Assembly: GCF_018143015.1 (NCBI RefSeq)
Contig: NC_054747.1
Coordinates: forward strand, 34,129,733-34,193,732
Direction of reading: 5' to 3'
DNA length: 64,000 bases
From: Lytechinus variegatus
Lineage: Eukaryota; Echinodermata; Echinoidea; Temnopleuroida; Toxopneustidae
Below, in pieces: positions 10,739-22,900 of the stretch; the stretch's first letter is position 1; every line of letters begins with the position of its first letter. The notes below the pieces were generated by a model, which was not told the DNA's origin, did no database searches, and saw only the letters and a program-made list of their open reading frames with translations. Both the position numbers and the translations under genes were made by a program.

Positions 10739-13700
10739 CAATTGTCCAAGGATTTCGTAGCATTGGCCGATCTTAAGCTACAGTCTAATTGGTGCTCCTA
10801 AGATCTTAGTTCTAAGTGCACTTGTTGTGAATGGAATACAGAGGGCTATTCTCAAATGATTTTTTTATTGTGATGTACTACATGTTTAAGAGCATTTGGG
10901 ACTTTAATCTTGCTCAAGTGTTCTTTGGTGTTTGATGTTATGAACTGAAATCATGTTCTTTTGTTCTTGGGGATGGTCATAAAAGTATTTGTATGTTGCC
11001 CATGACTTTGTGAATGACTATGTACTTGTGCTGAAAGGAATGCATCATTTTTGCCTGGTGTTTTTGGCAACATTGGACTGAACTTCTTGTAACCTGAAAA
11101 AATTATAAAATAATGAATTTGCATTTGAAATGCTTGTCGGCAACAAGAATTCAAATTCACCAAGATGACATTACAAACTTGGCCATAGAAATCTGCAATG
11201 TTCGAGAATCCAATTTATCAATTAATAAAATGTTCAAATCATGTTTTAAAGTCATTCATAACTTTATGAGCAACTTTATTAAACGGCTTCCCACTAATGC
11301 TGAAATCCACCATTACACAAATTTCATTTTTTTGTACATTCTTTAAGAACGTATCCCTGCTTGGCCCTGTAACAAAAAAGATGCAGTCAATTTTTTGATT
11401 TTGTGAAACTGCAAGTATATTTGGAAACCATGTACAAAATTTTTGATCTATTGCCCCCAGCCAAATTACAACATATTTAGCTGCTTTTTCTATTTCATTC
11501 CCCCAAAATTGAATGTAATACATCGGTATCTGGTACAACCCCCCCCCCCCCCCCCCACTCCCTCTGTATAGAGCATTTTGTTCTCAAATATGCTAAAAAA
11601 AAGCACTTGCAAATTGGATTGAGACCCTGTAAATTCCTAGTGTTTTCTTAAAGTTTCTTTGACATGAGTGCAGGGCAGTAGAGGAAAAACCCCTATTCGG
11701 AAAATATGAAATATATCCCTGGTCGGAAGAAACATATCTCATTCTTATCATGTTCAGGAATGTCCAAGTGATGTTTATATCAATTTGGAAGTCAAATCTT
11801 ACACCTATCCTATTCTCTTTGGAATATGATGGTTTGGAGAAATGTGTGGAAGGTATTTCTTAATGATTTGATAACATTTCTTCAAATTCAAACTGTTTAG
11901 CCGTTGGTTGTCTTCAGTGCGTTTTATGGTTGCTACATCATGATTTAGTTTCCTGGTCAGAGTTTTATAATTAATATGTATTATTATCTTTGTTATTTTT
12001 AGTGCATATATTGGAATGTACTGTTCCGTGGAGTAAGCATATATGAGTGTAAATCTAATTTCTAAATATCTTATTTATATATAATTATATATATATATAT
12101 AGCTTTATGCATACCATAAGGGTGAATATATATTTCTTTTATTGGGATAAAGCTTTAGTTACATGAAATGTTTCTAGAGTTTGAATATGTTACCGGTACA
12201 TTCTCTTATGCATTGCCATAGCAACAATAGAATACAAATTATAAAAACTAATTTACGAGTATACACTCAAAAGGAATTTATGTACATACATGGTTTTATT
12301 TTTTCTTTTGTATGTTAATGTATTCCAGTCTGTTACAACTGCTCGAGTATTTAAATATCCACACTCCAGGCATTTTAACCACATCAATTTGTTTTGTGTA
12401 ATTATCTTCACAATAATACAGAAAAGTGCCCATGATGCTTTCTGTATTTTGAGAGAAACTCCAAATTTCCAAATACAGCTCCAAAACCAATTTCATAATT
12501 TCACAGAACCGATTCTCTAATTTCCCCTCAATTCAGAGGCATTTCCTAGAATCATCAAGGTTGATCTTAAACTTAAATTTTTTTTTTGATTTAGCCCATT
12601 GCCCTCTCGAATTGGGTGATCCCTGTGTGAATTGCAGATATCAGTAGGGAACGGGTTAATAAAGATTGGTGATTTAGAGCATTGATTTGAAAAAGTAAGT
12701 ACATTGGAAATTTCTTTCTACTTTTGAAATAATAGGATATGATCGTGGATGCAAAAAAACAAAACAAAACATGTCTGTTGTTTAGAATAGTGTCGTTCAA
12801 TGTAAGTCTATGCCAGTTTTATCTGATACAAGATTTGAAATTTGAGGATAGTAGAACATAGATCATCGTTTGTACGTCATGAGCTGAAAAAATATTGAGC
12901 AATATCCACATGAAGCAAAAAGTCTTCCAATATGTTCAGAGGTACTTATGTGTCATTTCCAGTGATATTTAAGGACATTTTTGGATGAAAAGTAGATTTA
13001 GAAATGGAGACATTGCAGCTCATGTGAATACTGAAACAGATTTTATAGAAACTTTGTTACAAATATTAGCTAGGAGCTAGAATAGAATGATGGAGAAAGA
13101 AATGGCAAATAATTATGCAGCTTTGAGACATTCTGTGAACAAGTTTGACTTTGGATTTAGTGCTACCCCATACCCCATTGCTCAAGTTTGTGTGCTTATG
13201 TCATATTTTCCTACTTGACTATCAGGCTGGCTATGTCATACTTCAGAGTTGGGATTTTGTTGAATATTTTCATCATTCTTGTTGCCATCGTTGTAGTTGA
13301 ACATCATATTTTCATTTAAGGGTCATGATTGATGTTGATCATGAACATTCTACTTGTTTTCATTGATGTGGTTAATATGCCCAGTCAACCTGTGGGAGAA
13401 GTCAATGGGTTTGGCTTGTCTTCTGAACTCTGGCTTCAACTGTCTGAGGGGTGCGTTGCAAGAAAACATTTGCAATCGATTGCAAATATTCTGTTCAAAC
13501 TCACAATTGATCAATCAATTTGAGCTCTAGCAAAGAGATAACTATCCTTTTTGCAAGAAACCGAATAGACTTGCAGTTGATCGCAAGTAACTAGTATTTT
13601 TCTGTTCAAAGTTTGTTAGCCCAAAGTGTCACACATTGTTCACACTTTGTTTTTTCTGATGTATTCTAAGGTTCTTTTTTATTGATATCGAGGGGAGCTT

Positions 13701-15990
13701 TTGAAGTGGTGATGATCATTTGTGGTCAATTCTCAGTTGTCTGAACTCCAAATGTGATCATAAGTTGAGTTTTACGTTTGAGAATCGTGTCATACTCTAT
13801 GGCTCATTGTGAATTACAGATTTATCCCACAATTCAAGAGAAACCAGAGTTTGAAATACGACCCTTTGACTGAGTAGAAGCAACGGGTGATCATTTTCGA
13901 AGGCCTCAATGAAAGCGATAGATGCAGGCATTTAAAGCTTTAAATTGGAGAAAAAAGTCACCAAAGATTGTAAGCAATTTATTGTGTAAATATTGATTTT
14001 TATCACACTTGTCCTACGCAGACATTGTAGCATTGGTCAGATGTGTTGTGGTCGGTGACCGTTTTAGTATTACCTACATTTATGTAATATGGAGAATTTT
14101 TCAGTTGTGTTAGCATGTAAAGGTGATTTCTCTTTAACCATGATTATGATTATTGGTTGCGAGTTTCATGAGCAATATGTTTACACAATACTTAATAATG
14201 TTATGTGGTCGTATTATTTTGGTTCTAGAATCTTTGTCAAAGGGTGTGTGCACACAACATTCTCACTTTAAGCTTACATTTGAAGTTTACAAGGTGAAAT
14301 GAATGTTTTGGAATGCATGTAGTAATATCTGATTAAGATTGGATTGAAGTGAGGACTTTGAATGCCTAACCTGTTTGTGAGAGACTGCGGTCTACATATA
14401 TGGTGATGACAGATCTCACACAACATTAATAAGTTGCATATGCAAATTTTAAAGTGAAACATCATGAAAATATGTTGTTTAATGCTTCTTATAAAATTTT
14501 TGGAAACCACATTATTTTTTCAAGATTGATGTGTTTATTCATTAAACAACGCAATTTTTTCCCTAAACGCATTTCGAAACATGCCAAAGTTACGTGTAAA
14601 CACACCCTTAAATACATGCTGAGTTTCACCACATTTTTGTATCGGACCACATATAGTACTGATGCCCTACACAGCTGTATCAACATGATGTGTTCTTGCT
14701 GCAAATCTGAAACGTTTTCATGCCACAATGACCGTATCAAGTCTTATACTTACAATGTCATTTGTTGAAATGTATCACCTGTTCGTGTCTGTCGTGTAAA
14801 CGTTCAATTCTTGCACTTTACATCAATGATTTTTTTTTTAAATCATGTTGTTGCAACTATCATATATTTCATGTATTATCCAAACTGCCTAGAGTATTAC
14901 ATTTCCCCCTTGAACGGGGCTTAACACTTCATGATGTCACGATGACACACATTTTATGATGCTTATAATGACATTGTTGAGAATATTTGAAAAGTAGATA
15001 CGAAGGCTGATGTCAGCCTACTGTTGTTTGTATATTTTAAATTGATACATTCTTTGTAAAAAATTTGTACAAATGTGATTGATATGTCATGGCCAAGTCA
15101 GAGACACTGACCTTTGTAAATTGTACATTGTACACAATATGAATCAGAAGTTCTTTTATGAGATCTGGGCATACATGTGTACCGGGTATGCCAATTTTTG
15201 AAATGGACATGCCATTGATAGCTCAGCACATATTCTGTATATTTCTTTTCTCTCTCCTTCCTCCGGAATTGTTGATTATGTTCTTTGAATTATTTTGTTT
15301 GTATATAAACACTCATCTTTTATTTCATGACACCCTTACACCAGAGAAAGTAGTTATGTTTCATCTATTATCCAAATATTCATGATTTACAAGTATTTTA
15401 CTGCACTGCGCTATACAAGCCCATGTTTCTTATCAAGATGCTCATTGTCAGTGACGAGCAGAACGATGAGAAATATGGGCAATCATAGCTTGCTGGTAAA
15501 TAGTTCAAACACCAGTATTGATACAATTGGCCTGTACATTTTACAGTAATGTTAATGTACAAAATAGAGTGTTTGTTTGTGTATTCAGTAGGCTTTGTTA
15601 AGCGCCTTATGTATATGAGAGTAAGATGTAAAAAAACAGGAGCTTCATAGACCATTCAACAGAAAAAGCTCAGATATTGCATCTCTTATGAATACATATT
15701 TGAGTTCATTTTTGATCCATAATTCAACTCATCACTTTTTTTCATATTTCATCTGATATATCATAGTTTTCCTTTCCTCTCATGTTCTGGGATGATTATA
15801 TATATAATGTATAGTGAGATGAATAATATGTTATTAGAATTGTTTTGATTAGTTAAGCACAGAACATACCTGCCTAATGACATCAACTATTAATAAAAGT
15901 ACTGTTAATTGATATTACATCAGCAGAATGACTGGCATATTTTCATTTGTTGTCTGTTCTTGTTTCAACCATTTCAGGGACCCATTTAGA

Positions 15991-16500
15991 GGTCAAGTCC
16001 ACCCCAGAAAAATGCTGATTTGAATAAATATAGAAAAATCAAACCAGCATAACGCTGAAAATCTCATCAAAATCAGATGTAAAATGACATTTTAAATTTT
16101 CACTTTACAAAACAGTGATATGCACAACTCGGTGTCATGCAAATGAGTCAATTTGACAATAAGATTTGACAATAAGGACCACGTTGACTGAATCGTAAAG
16201 TATGAAACTACATGCTAATTCCACATGATCAGGGAGGAATGAATTGCTGTTTCACTTGAAAATGAGGAGAAAATTAGAATATTTCATACAATGTTAAGTA
16301 CAAAAGAAATAGTGAGTGAATGACGTCATCAGTCTCCTCATTTGCATTTACCGACCAGGATGTGCATAATTTTCGTGAAATTAGGCAAAACTTTAAAATG
16401 ATACAACTTATTCTGATTGTGATGACATTTTCATTGGTATGCTTGTTGGATTCTCTTTTTATTCAAATCAACTTTTTGTTGGGGTGGACTTGTCCTTTAA
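15991..16500. mobile_element. Long-arm foldback element, AAGTCCACCCC family, copy 1
   Basis: The left arm (GTCAAGTCCACCCCAGAAAA, then TGATTTGAATAAA) is the reverse complement of the right arm (TTTATTCAAATCAACTTTTT, then GGGGTGGACTTGTCCTTTAA). Pairing extends for over 100 bases (CATCAAAATCAGATGTAAAA on the left). The centre holds a non-repeated core. No transposase frame. Other copies are at 34573-35183 and 56512-57106, with a decayed one from 43663. Confidence 0.75.
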
Positions 16501-16506
16501 TAAAAC

Positions 16507-16800
16507 TTGTTGTGATAACAAACTTGCAATAACAGTTAAAAGCTACTAAAATCTTTTAATCTGATTGGCTGATAGTATATTTGATATAGAAATTGTTCAT
16601 TTGTTATTATAACAAGGTTTTATGAAACTGGACCCAGGCACATTTTCATTTGTTGTCTGTTCTTTCAACCCATTCGGGGGCCTGTTTCATAAAACTTGCT
16701 ATAATAGCAAATTTTGCAATAACGGTTAAATGCCACTGAAATTCTTCAATCTGACTGGCTGATTCATAAATCCCTATGTGGACCCTGTTTCACATACCTT
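16507..16800. repeat. Two partial foldback units, TTTCATAAAACTTG type
   Basis: The first unit (16507-16633) abuts element copy 1 directly. It contains TGATAACAAACTTGCAATAA and ends AACAAGGTTTTATGAAACTG, with its left tip missing. The second (from 16677) begins GGGGCCTGTTTCATAAAACT and loses similarity near 16800. They belong to the same group as the units at 7433 and 19733. Confidence 0.5.
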
Positions 16801-17743
16801 GACATGTAATCATAGAGCTGACCTATACACTTGGTTACATTGATCATTATTCAATTTCAAATGATTTCATTCATCATATGAAAATGAAAAAAAGGCAAAA
16901 ATGCATTAAAACAAACATAAAACACTAAAAGAACAATAAAGGAGCAAAATTATACATGCATAATCAGCAAGAGAAAAAAATTACATTTGATGGTGATACC
17001 CATGAAACATTCATTTGTAACATGCAAAATACTCTGTAAGTAGCAATGATATTTATGCAATAATTACGACAAGTATAGAAATATAAAGTTTATATATTTA
17101 GTTGTTTGTAGCTGGTTTTAAATGTGTTTAAATTTTTAATTCATTTTGATGTCAGAGAGGGGGAGGGGGGGTGTTAACATATTTCAAACTTGTCTGTAGG
17201 CTCTATTACGAGGTGAAAACATGAAACAGAAATAAACCACTTGTATCGTTCTTTGGCAATGAAAGCACTCTTTATTGCAATTAATAGTTAATGATCATTG
17301 CACCGTCAAGCTATCATTCTGATAAGATCCATCCAATTATCAAAAATAGATGACAGAATTTTACAAGGTGTAATTAACTTGGAAACTGAAATTAATAACA
17401 CTGCTTGACAATTACACTGTACATTTCAAATGACATACATGATGTACACATGAAAGAAATTGTAAAAGTTCGTAGTAAAAATATATAGATATGTAATGTG
17501 TATATATACATTTAAAAAGATAAAAATGCATGAGTATGCTTATAATCTATTATAAACATATTTTATTATAATAACCAGTCTTGATGTTACTCTCTCACAA
17601 AAGTGGACATGTTGCACATTTTGATATTATTCACACAATCAAAAGGTAGTAAATTATATGTGCACTATTAAAAAGACTTGGATGTTTAAATCTGCATTAT
17701 CAAGGAAGAAATAAATTCCTTGAAAAAAAGTGTTCCCCTTTGT

Positions 17744-18671
17744 ATTCTGTAGAAATTGGCCACACTATCAATTACTGAAACAAGTTTCTTTGATCAGCTT
17801 TCCACAACTGATTATATTTTTTTATGAAAAAGAATGATCAAAGCCTACTCTTTTCTGAAATACAAAATAACCTTACATCTAAGCGAAATGATACAGATAA
17901 TGATTCTGTAGAAATTGACCACAGTATCAATTACTAAAACTTTTTGGGGTCAGCTATCCACAACTGATTATATTATCACGTGAAAAGAATGATCAAAGCC
18001 TACTCTATTCTGAAATACAAAATAACCTTACATCTAAGCGAAATGATACAGATAATGATTCTGTAGAAATTGACCACAGTATCAATTACTAAAACATTTT
18101 GGGGTCAGCTATCCACAACTGATTATATTATCACGTGAAAAGAATGATCAAAGCCTACTCTTTCTGAAATACAAAATAACCTTACATCTAAGCGAAATGA
18201 TACAGATAATGATTCTGTAGAAATTGACCACAGTATCAATTACTAAAACATTTTGGGGTCAGCTATCCACAACTGATTATATTATCACGTGAAAAGAATG
18301 ATCAAAGCCTACTCTTTTCTGAAATACAAAATAACCTTACATCTAAGCGAAATGATACAGATAATGATTCTGTAGAAATTGACCACAGTATCAATTACTA
18401 AAACATTTTGGGGTCAGCTATCCACAACTGATTATATTATCACATGAAAAGAATGATCAAAGCCTACTCTATTCTGAAATACAAAATAACCTTACATCTA
18501 AGCGAAATGATACAGATGATTCTGTAGAAATTGACCACAGTATCAATTACTAAAACTTTTTGGGGTCAGCTATCCACAACTGATTATATTATCACGTGAA
18601 AAGAATGATCAAAGCCTACTCTATTCTGAAATACAAATAACCTTACATCTAAGCAAAATGATACAGATAAA
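17744..18671. repeat. Tandem array of about 155-bp units (six copies)
   Basis: The marker block TGATTCTGTAGAAATTGACC starts at 17901, 18056, 18210, 18365 and 18517, giving spacings of 155, 154, 155 and 152. A more divergent first unit starts near 17748 (TATTCTGTAGAAATTGGCC) and the array ends at ACAGATAAAGAGC near 18671. The inner copies are nearly identical, so amplification was recent or copies are being homogenised; the outer first copy has drifted. There are no spacers between units. The array lies between two convergent genes, possibly inside the 3' UTR of the ABC gene. Confidence 0.9.
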
Positions 18672-19951
18672 GAGCAAAAAGAGTATACCCGTTTTGTTTT
18701 GTCATAACTGACTACGTATTTATGTATTTGAAGCATTATGAAACAATAGCTATATGTGATTTATTGGATAGTGTAAAATATCTAACCAAGAAAGAATAAT
18801 GTAACTTAGATTGTCATGAAGCTTTTCCTTTTTCCTTTTATCTATTTTACAGTGCTTTGATTGCAATATGTTTCATTGATTTTTTTTTCAGTATAATCAA
18901 ATTGGAAATGATAATGCTATATAAATATACAATAAATTAATATTCACATGAATGTACATACTGGATGGAATAAGAACACTATGTACAAAGTGATTGTCTT
19001 TAGTATGTAAAATATTGATTTTTTTTATAATTTCTTTTGAGTACAATCAAAATATGGTTTGGAATATTTTTTGGCCAAAAATACATAGTAAATAGATTTG
19101 CTAATACTCGATATCACCAAGTTTCTTCACATTCTCCCGAAGTAGTCATAACAATACTATAACAGGAAAAAATCATGATGGTAACATACAGACTATCATT
19201 AATGATACATTTATTAATTTATGTATTAGCATAATTTTAAACAGGTATGCTTATAATACGAAATATATGGAAAAATGATAATAATAATAATAGGCATTTT
19301 TTAATTTATAGCGTCATCTATTTAGAAATAATCTATTCAGAGGTGTATTGTTTATTATCATAATAAAAATAGCTTTCTTAGAAATTCACTGTGGCGAGTT
19401 ATATTCCAATTATTTTTAAAGTCGAGGCGCAGCCCCCAACAAGGCACAGATGGGAGGGTGTCATTCTTCATGGTTACCATAGCGGGGGTGGGGGAGGGCG
19501 GGGGGAAGAGAAACAAAAATGGTGAAAAAGAACTCGGGTCAAAGAAGCTCTACTGTAATGCCACATTCATAAGTTCAATTGAGAAAAAAAACGCCTTCAC
19601 ATTTTGTTACTAGTGGTTTGGATCGTCCTGTCCCCCATCCACTATGAAAATACCCTAGCACTACCTCTGTTTAAAGTCACCTGGCGAACCCCCCCCCTTC
19701 TCGATAAAGTCATATGGCCATGCAGATATACTGGTGCCCGTTCATAAAATATGTTATAATAACAAACTTTTGGCTCATATATTTTTTCAAACGACAATAA
19801 ATGATCTTGAATCTTGATGCAATAACAGCATCAAGCTACTGTTACTGAAACTATTCAATTTAATTGGCTAATAGTTAAATGTGTTATAAAATTGTTCATT
19901 TGTTATGAAAAGGTCTTTGTGAAAGTGGACACAGGTCTGTTGAAGGAAGAT
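18672..19951. other. Region downstream of the ABC gene stop codon
   Basis: AT-rich and non-coding. On the minus strand this would be the 3' UTR and flank of the ABC transporter. AATAAA on the minus strand (TTTATT here) occurs near 19207 and elsewhere, but I cannot choose a polyadenylation site. A G-rich patch lies at 19483-19506, and a foldback unit at 19733-19935 (GTTCATAAAATATGTTATAA against TTATGAAAAGG-type right end). Confidence 0.4.
19733..19935. repeat. Foldback unit, CCCGTTCATAAAAT type
   Basis: The left end GCCCGTTCATAAAATATGTT and inner ATAATAACAAAC are loosely mirrored by TTTGTTATGAAAAGG and GTGGACACAGG. Same group as the units at 7433 and 16507. Decayed. Confidence 0.4.
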
Positions 19952-22900
19952 CTATCTCCTAATGTGTAATATCAGAGCAGACAGAGCTAAAGGTATCAGC
20001 CACCAAGCTGTGGTTATGACGTAACCAATCCAAACTTCAAAGTGATCAACGCCCCAACCTGTTAAAAAAGAGAGAGGGGGGGGGAGAAAAAAGTTTTTTA
20101 AAGTGCATATTGAGATCACGACGACACCATATACAGTGGTGCTCAAGTTAGTGAGCCCCATCAGAAAATTGAAGTTTTTAAAGTGTTCAAGTTCTGCCAT
20201 GTCTTAGATATTTGATTGTGAATTCAGATGATAGAACATCGTAGTGTTGTTGTCTACATTCAACACTCAGCATGAAGGAGTGCATTTTGTGGTGGAGTTC
20301 ACTAACTTTTGAGCAGAACTGTATGGGGGGTGGGGGTCATGAAAATCGTAACAAATAAGCTTGTCTGCAGGCACAGACCCTGTTTGAAACTTTGATCAAC
20401 AAGTGGGTATGTACACAAGACTACAAAACTTGCTGGAGCAAGAAGGCCTTCTGTAAACATGTCAGTGTATGTTGTGAATTCAGACCCCTTAACTCGACTA
20501 AATGATTTGCATAGTAGACTAGCAAAATGCATATTAAAACAAAACAAAAACCACACTTTCATGTCATGATATGGCGCTGGTATTACAAATATTTCAGAAG
20601 ATACTTTGTTCCTCTGCTTTCCTTCAATTTTGACAGGGCTTTTTGTTTAGTTATGGCATTTTCGCTCTGAATGATTACATTGAAAAAATTATAGTTCCTA
20701 CTTTCTAAAGCCGGATTTTATCATTCAAATTTCAATATGTACTACTGCAACATGAGAGTAAATATATCTGAGTCTAAATCTGAATTTGGGTTCCAATAAA
20801 AAGATAAGAAAGTAGAACATGAAATATGAATATTTATTTATCTTACCTTTGCTCATTATGGCACGTAACGATTCGGCTGCATATGTTTGTGGCAGTGCAA
20901 GTGATATGTAATACAATGGATACGGGATCGCCTGTATCGGCCAGATAATGCCTAAAAAGAGAAAGAGGAAATAAGATTGTTGTGATGGAGAGTAAAACAG
21001 GGGCCTTGGAATGATTTTTTAGGGGGGGGGGCTGAACATTCTTACAATCTATATAAGAAAAAAGTGCCAATTTGAACCCTTTTGTTCCGTGAGCTTTCCA
21101 AAAGGTTCTTTACATGCTCAAGAACCTAAGAAGATTTGTTACTGTATGGTTAAAGTAATTTAGTATCATTTAGGGAATTTTTGCAAGGTTCCAAATACAT
21201 GAAATACAGGACCAGTATCAAACCATCTAAGAAACCATTTTTTCTAAGAATGTAAAACCTTAATTTGATGGCCATTCTCACGTTATTTTATACATGGTTA
21301 GTTTGAAATAGTAGGGGAGGAGCTAAACCATCACTCACCGCTGAGCAACAAGATGGGATAGAAGGAACCTAGAGCAGCCTGGACAGCGCCCGCTTCGGTA
21401 TCGCAGACAGATGATATCAGGAGACCAAATGACATACCACACAATCCTTGTAACATGCACATCAATACGATCAGGAAAAATATTTCCTTCATTCGTCATC
21501 TGTAGAAAAGGAAATAAGATTAACGAGGTGAAGTTAATCGAAATGAATAACCTGATTCTTTAAGGAAAAAAGATGCAATATGTTACTGCTTTGGGAAACG
21601 TTGTTTATGAAGAAAATATTTGGTTTCATTCGCTCTAAGGTAACATAACGAGGATATCTTGATGAAGATGATAATTATAGATGAAAATTAGCTAATAATA
21701 TTTCATTACCAAAGGATTAAAGAAGCGTTTTATTATATTAAAGTGATTGGTTAACATTGGTTTGACTTTAAAAAATCTGAGCTAAAAGGTCAAACTTGTC
21801 ACCTGTGTCTCTGATATGTTACAAAAATGAAGCCCAGAAAAAATTGCGTTCGAAAATGATTATTTAGTGCTTCAAAAATTGAAGTATAAAGTGACCGGAA
21901 ACGCCCTCTTAATTTCGTCCCATACACTTATGTGTACTATTTAGGCATCTATAAGACCTATTTACAAAATCGGGGTTTGCCTTGTAGTTTTGGCTTTTCA
22001 TTCTCAATAATGGTTGTTTTCAAGGTTTATTAGTTCTAATACATGCACTTGTGCACATGTTTCATCTTGTTTTGAGAATTTTTTAAATCTGCTGCTCACA
22101 AAGTTAAACAATACCTTTAATATATAAGGAAAATTTTAATTCTATAGTTTATTAGCCTTTCTTTCAGTAAACCCATCACTTCCATACACAATGCACCATG
22201 AGTTGATAAATTTGGTAGGATTTCCTATAACCTTTTTTGTTTTATGATATTTACAACAGCATATTCGTATTTGTTCGCATTTGCTTATTCAAAATACCAT
22301 TTCAAATATCTTACATCAAAGACAATGAGAGTGAAGATGAGAACGACCGCTATTTGAACGAGATCACGAGGAACTGGGTAGAAACATGAGCGATAGTCAC
22401 CTCCCCAGTGCTTACACCTAATGTGAAAATTAAGAAAAGGGAAATGAAAAACAGGATACAAACCACAGAATAATAAAAATATCGGCTACAGTAATGACAA
22501 CTAGAATGTTGCCTTTTTTCATCACATCCACACGTTGACTACTCAAGCATTTTCATTTATTTGACTGATTGATTGATTAAAGAGTCACAAAGCAAAAACT
22601 GTGTGTGTTAACCGGTGTACATAGAGGACCACACCAGTTATTTACACGGTGTTAAATTGGTGGTGTTAGTTTTACACCTATAGGTGTTATTACAACACCT
22701 ATAGGTGTTATTACAACACCTATGGTTGTTACATTTACACTCTTTGGTGTTAAGTTCAATCTCTAGGGTTCTATTTTAACACCTTAGGGTGTGGTCCTCT
22801 ATTAACACCAATTGGTGTCAGTTTTAACACCACAGTTGTTACAGTGCATGAAGATTAAAAATTAAATATTCTCTCGTGTAAGCTCGGACACTTCATGTGC

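Larger units (their letters stand above)
8945..17743. other. Intergenic or 3' UTR region without recognisable genes
   Basis: Downstream of the last candidate exon of the coiled-coil gene. It contains foldback elements (9243-9386, 9552-9664, 10403-10545, 10599-10738, 15991-16500, 16507-16800), a LINE tail (about 9735-10058), an 18-base C run near 11539 and a short (TA)n near 12085. The gene's 3' UTR must begin here, but I cannot place its end. No frame in this stretch has splice support or family likeness. Confidence 0.5.

Noticed and set aside
17744-18671. Possible CRISPR-like array
   Set aside because: Units of about 155 bases abut with no spacers, and the genome is an animal's; it is a tandem satellite.
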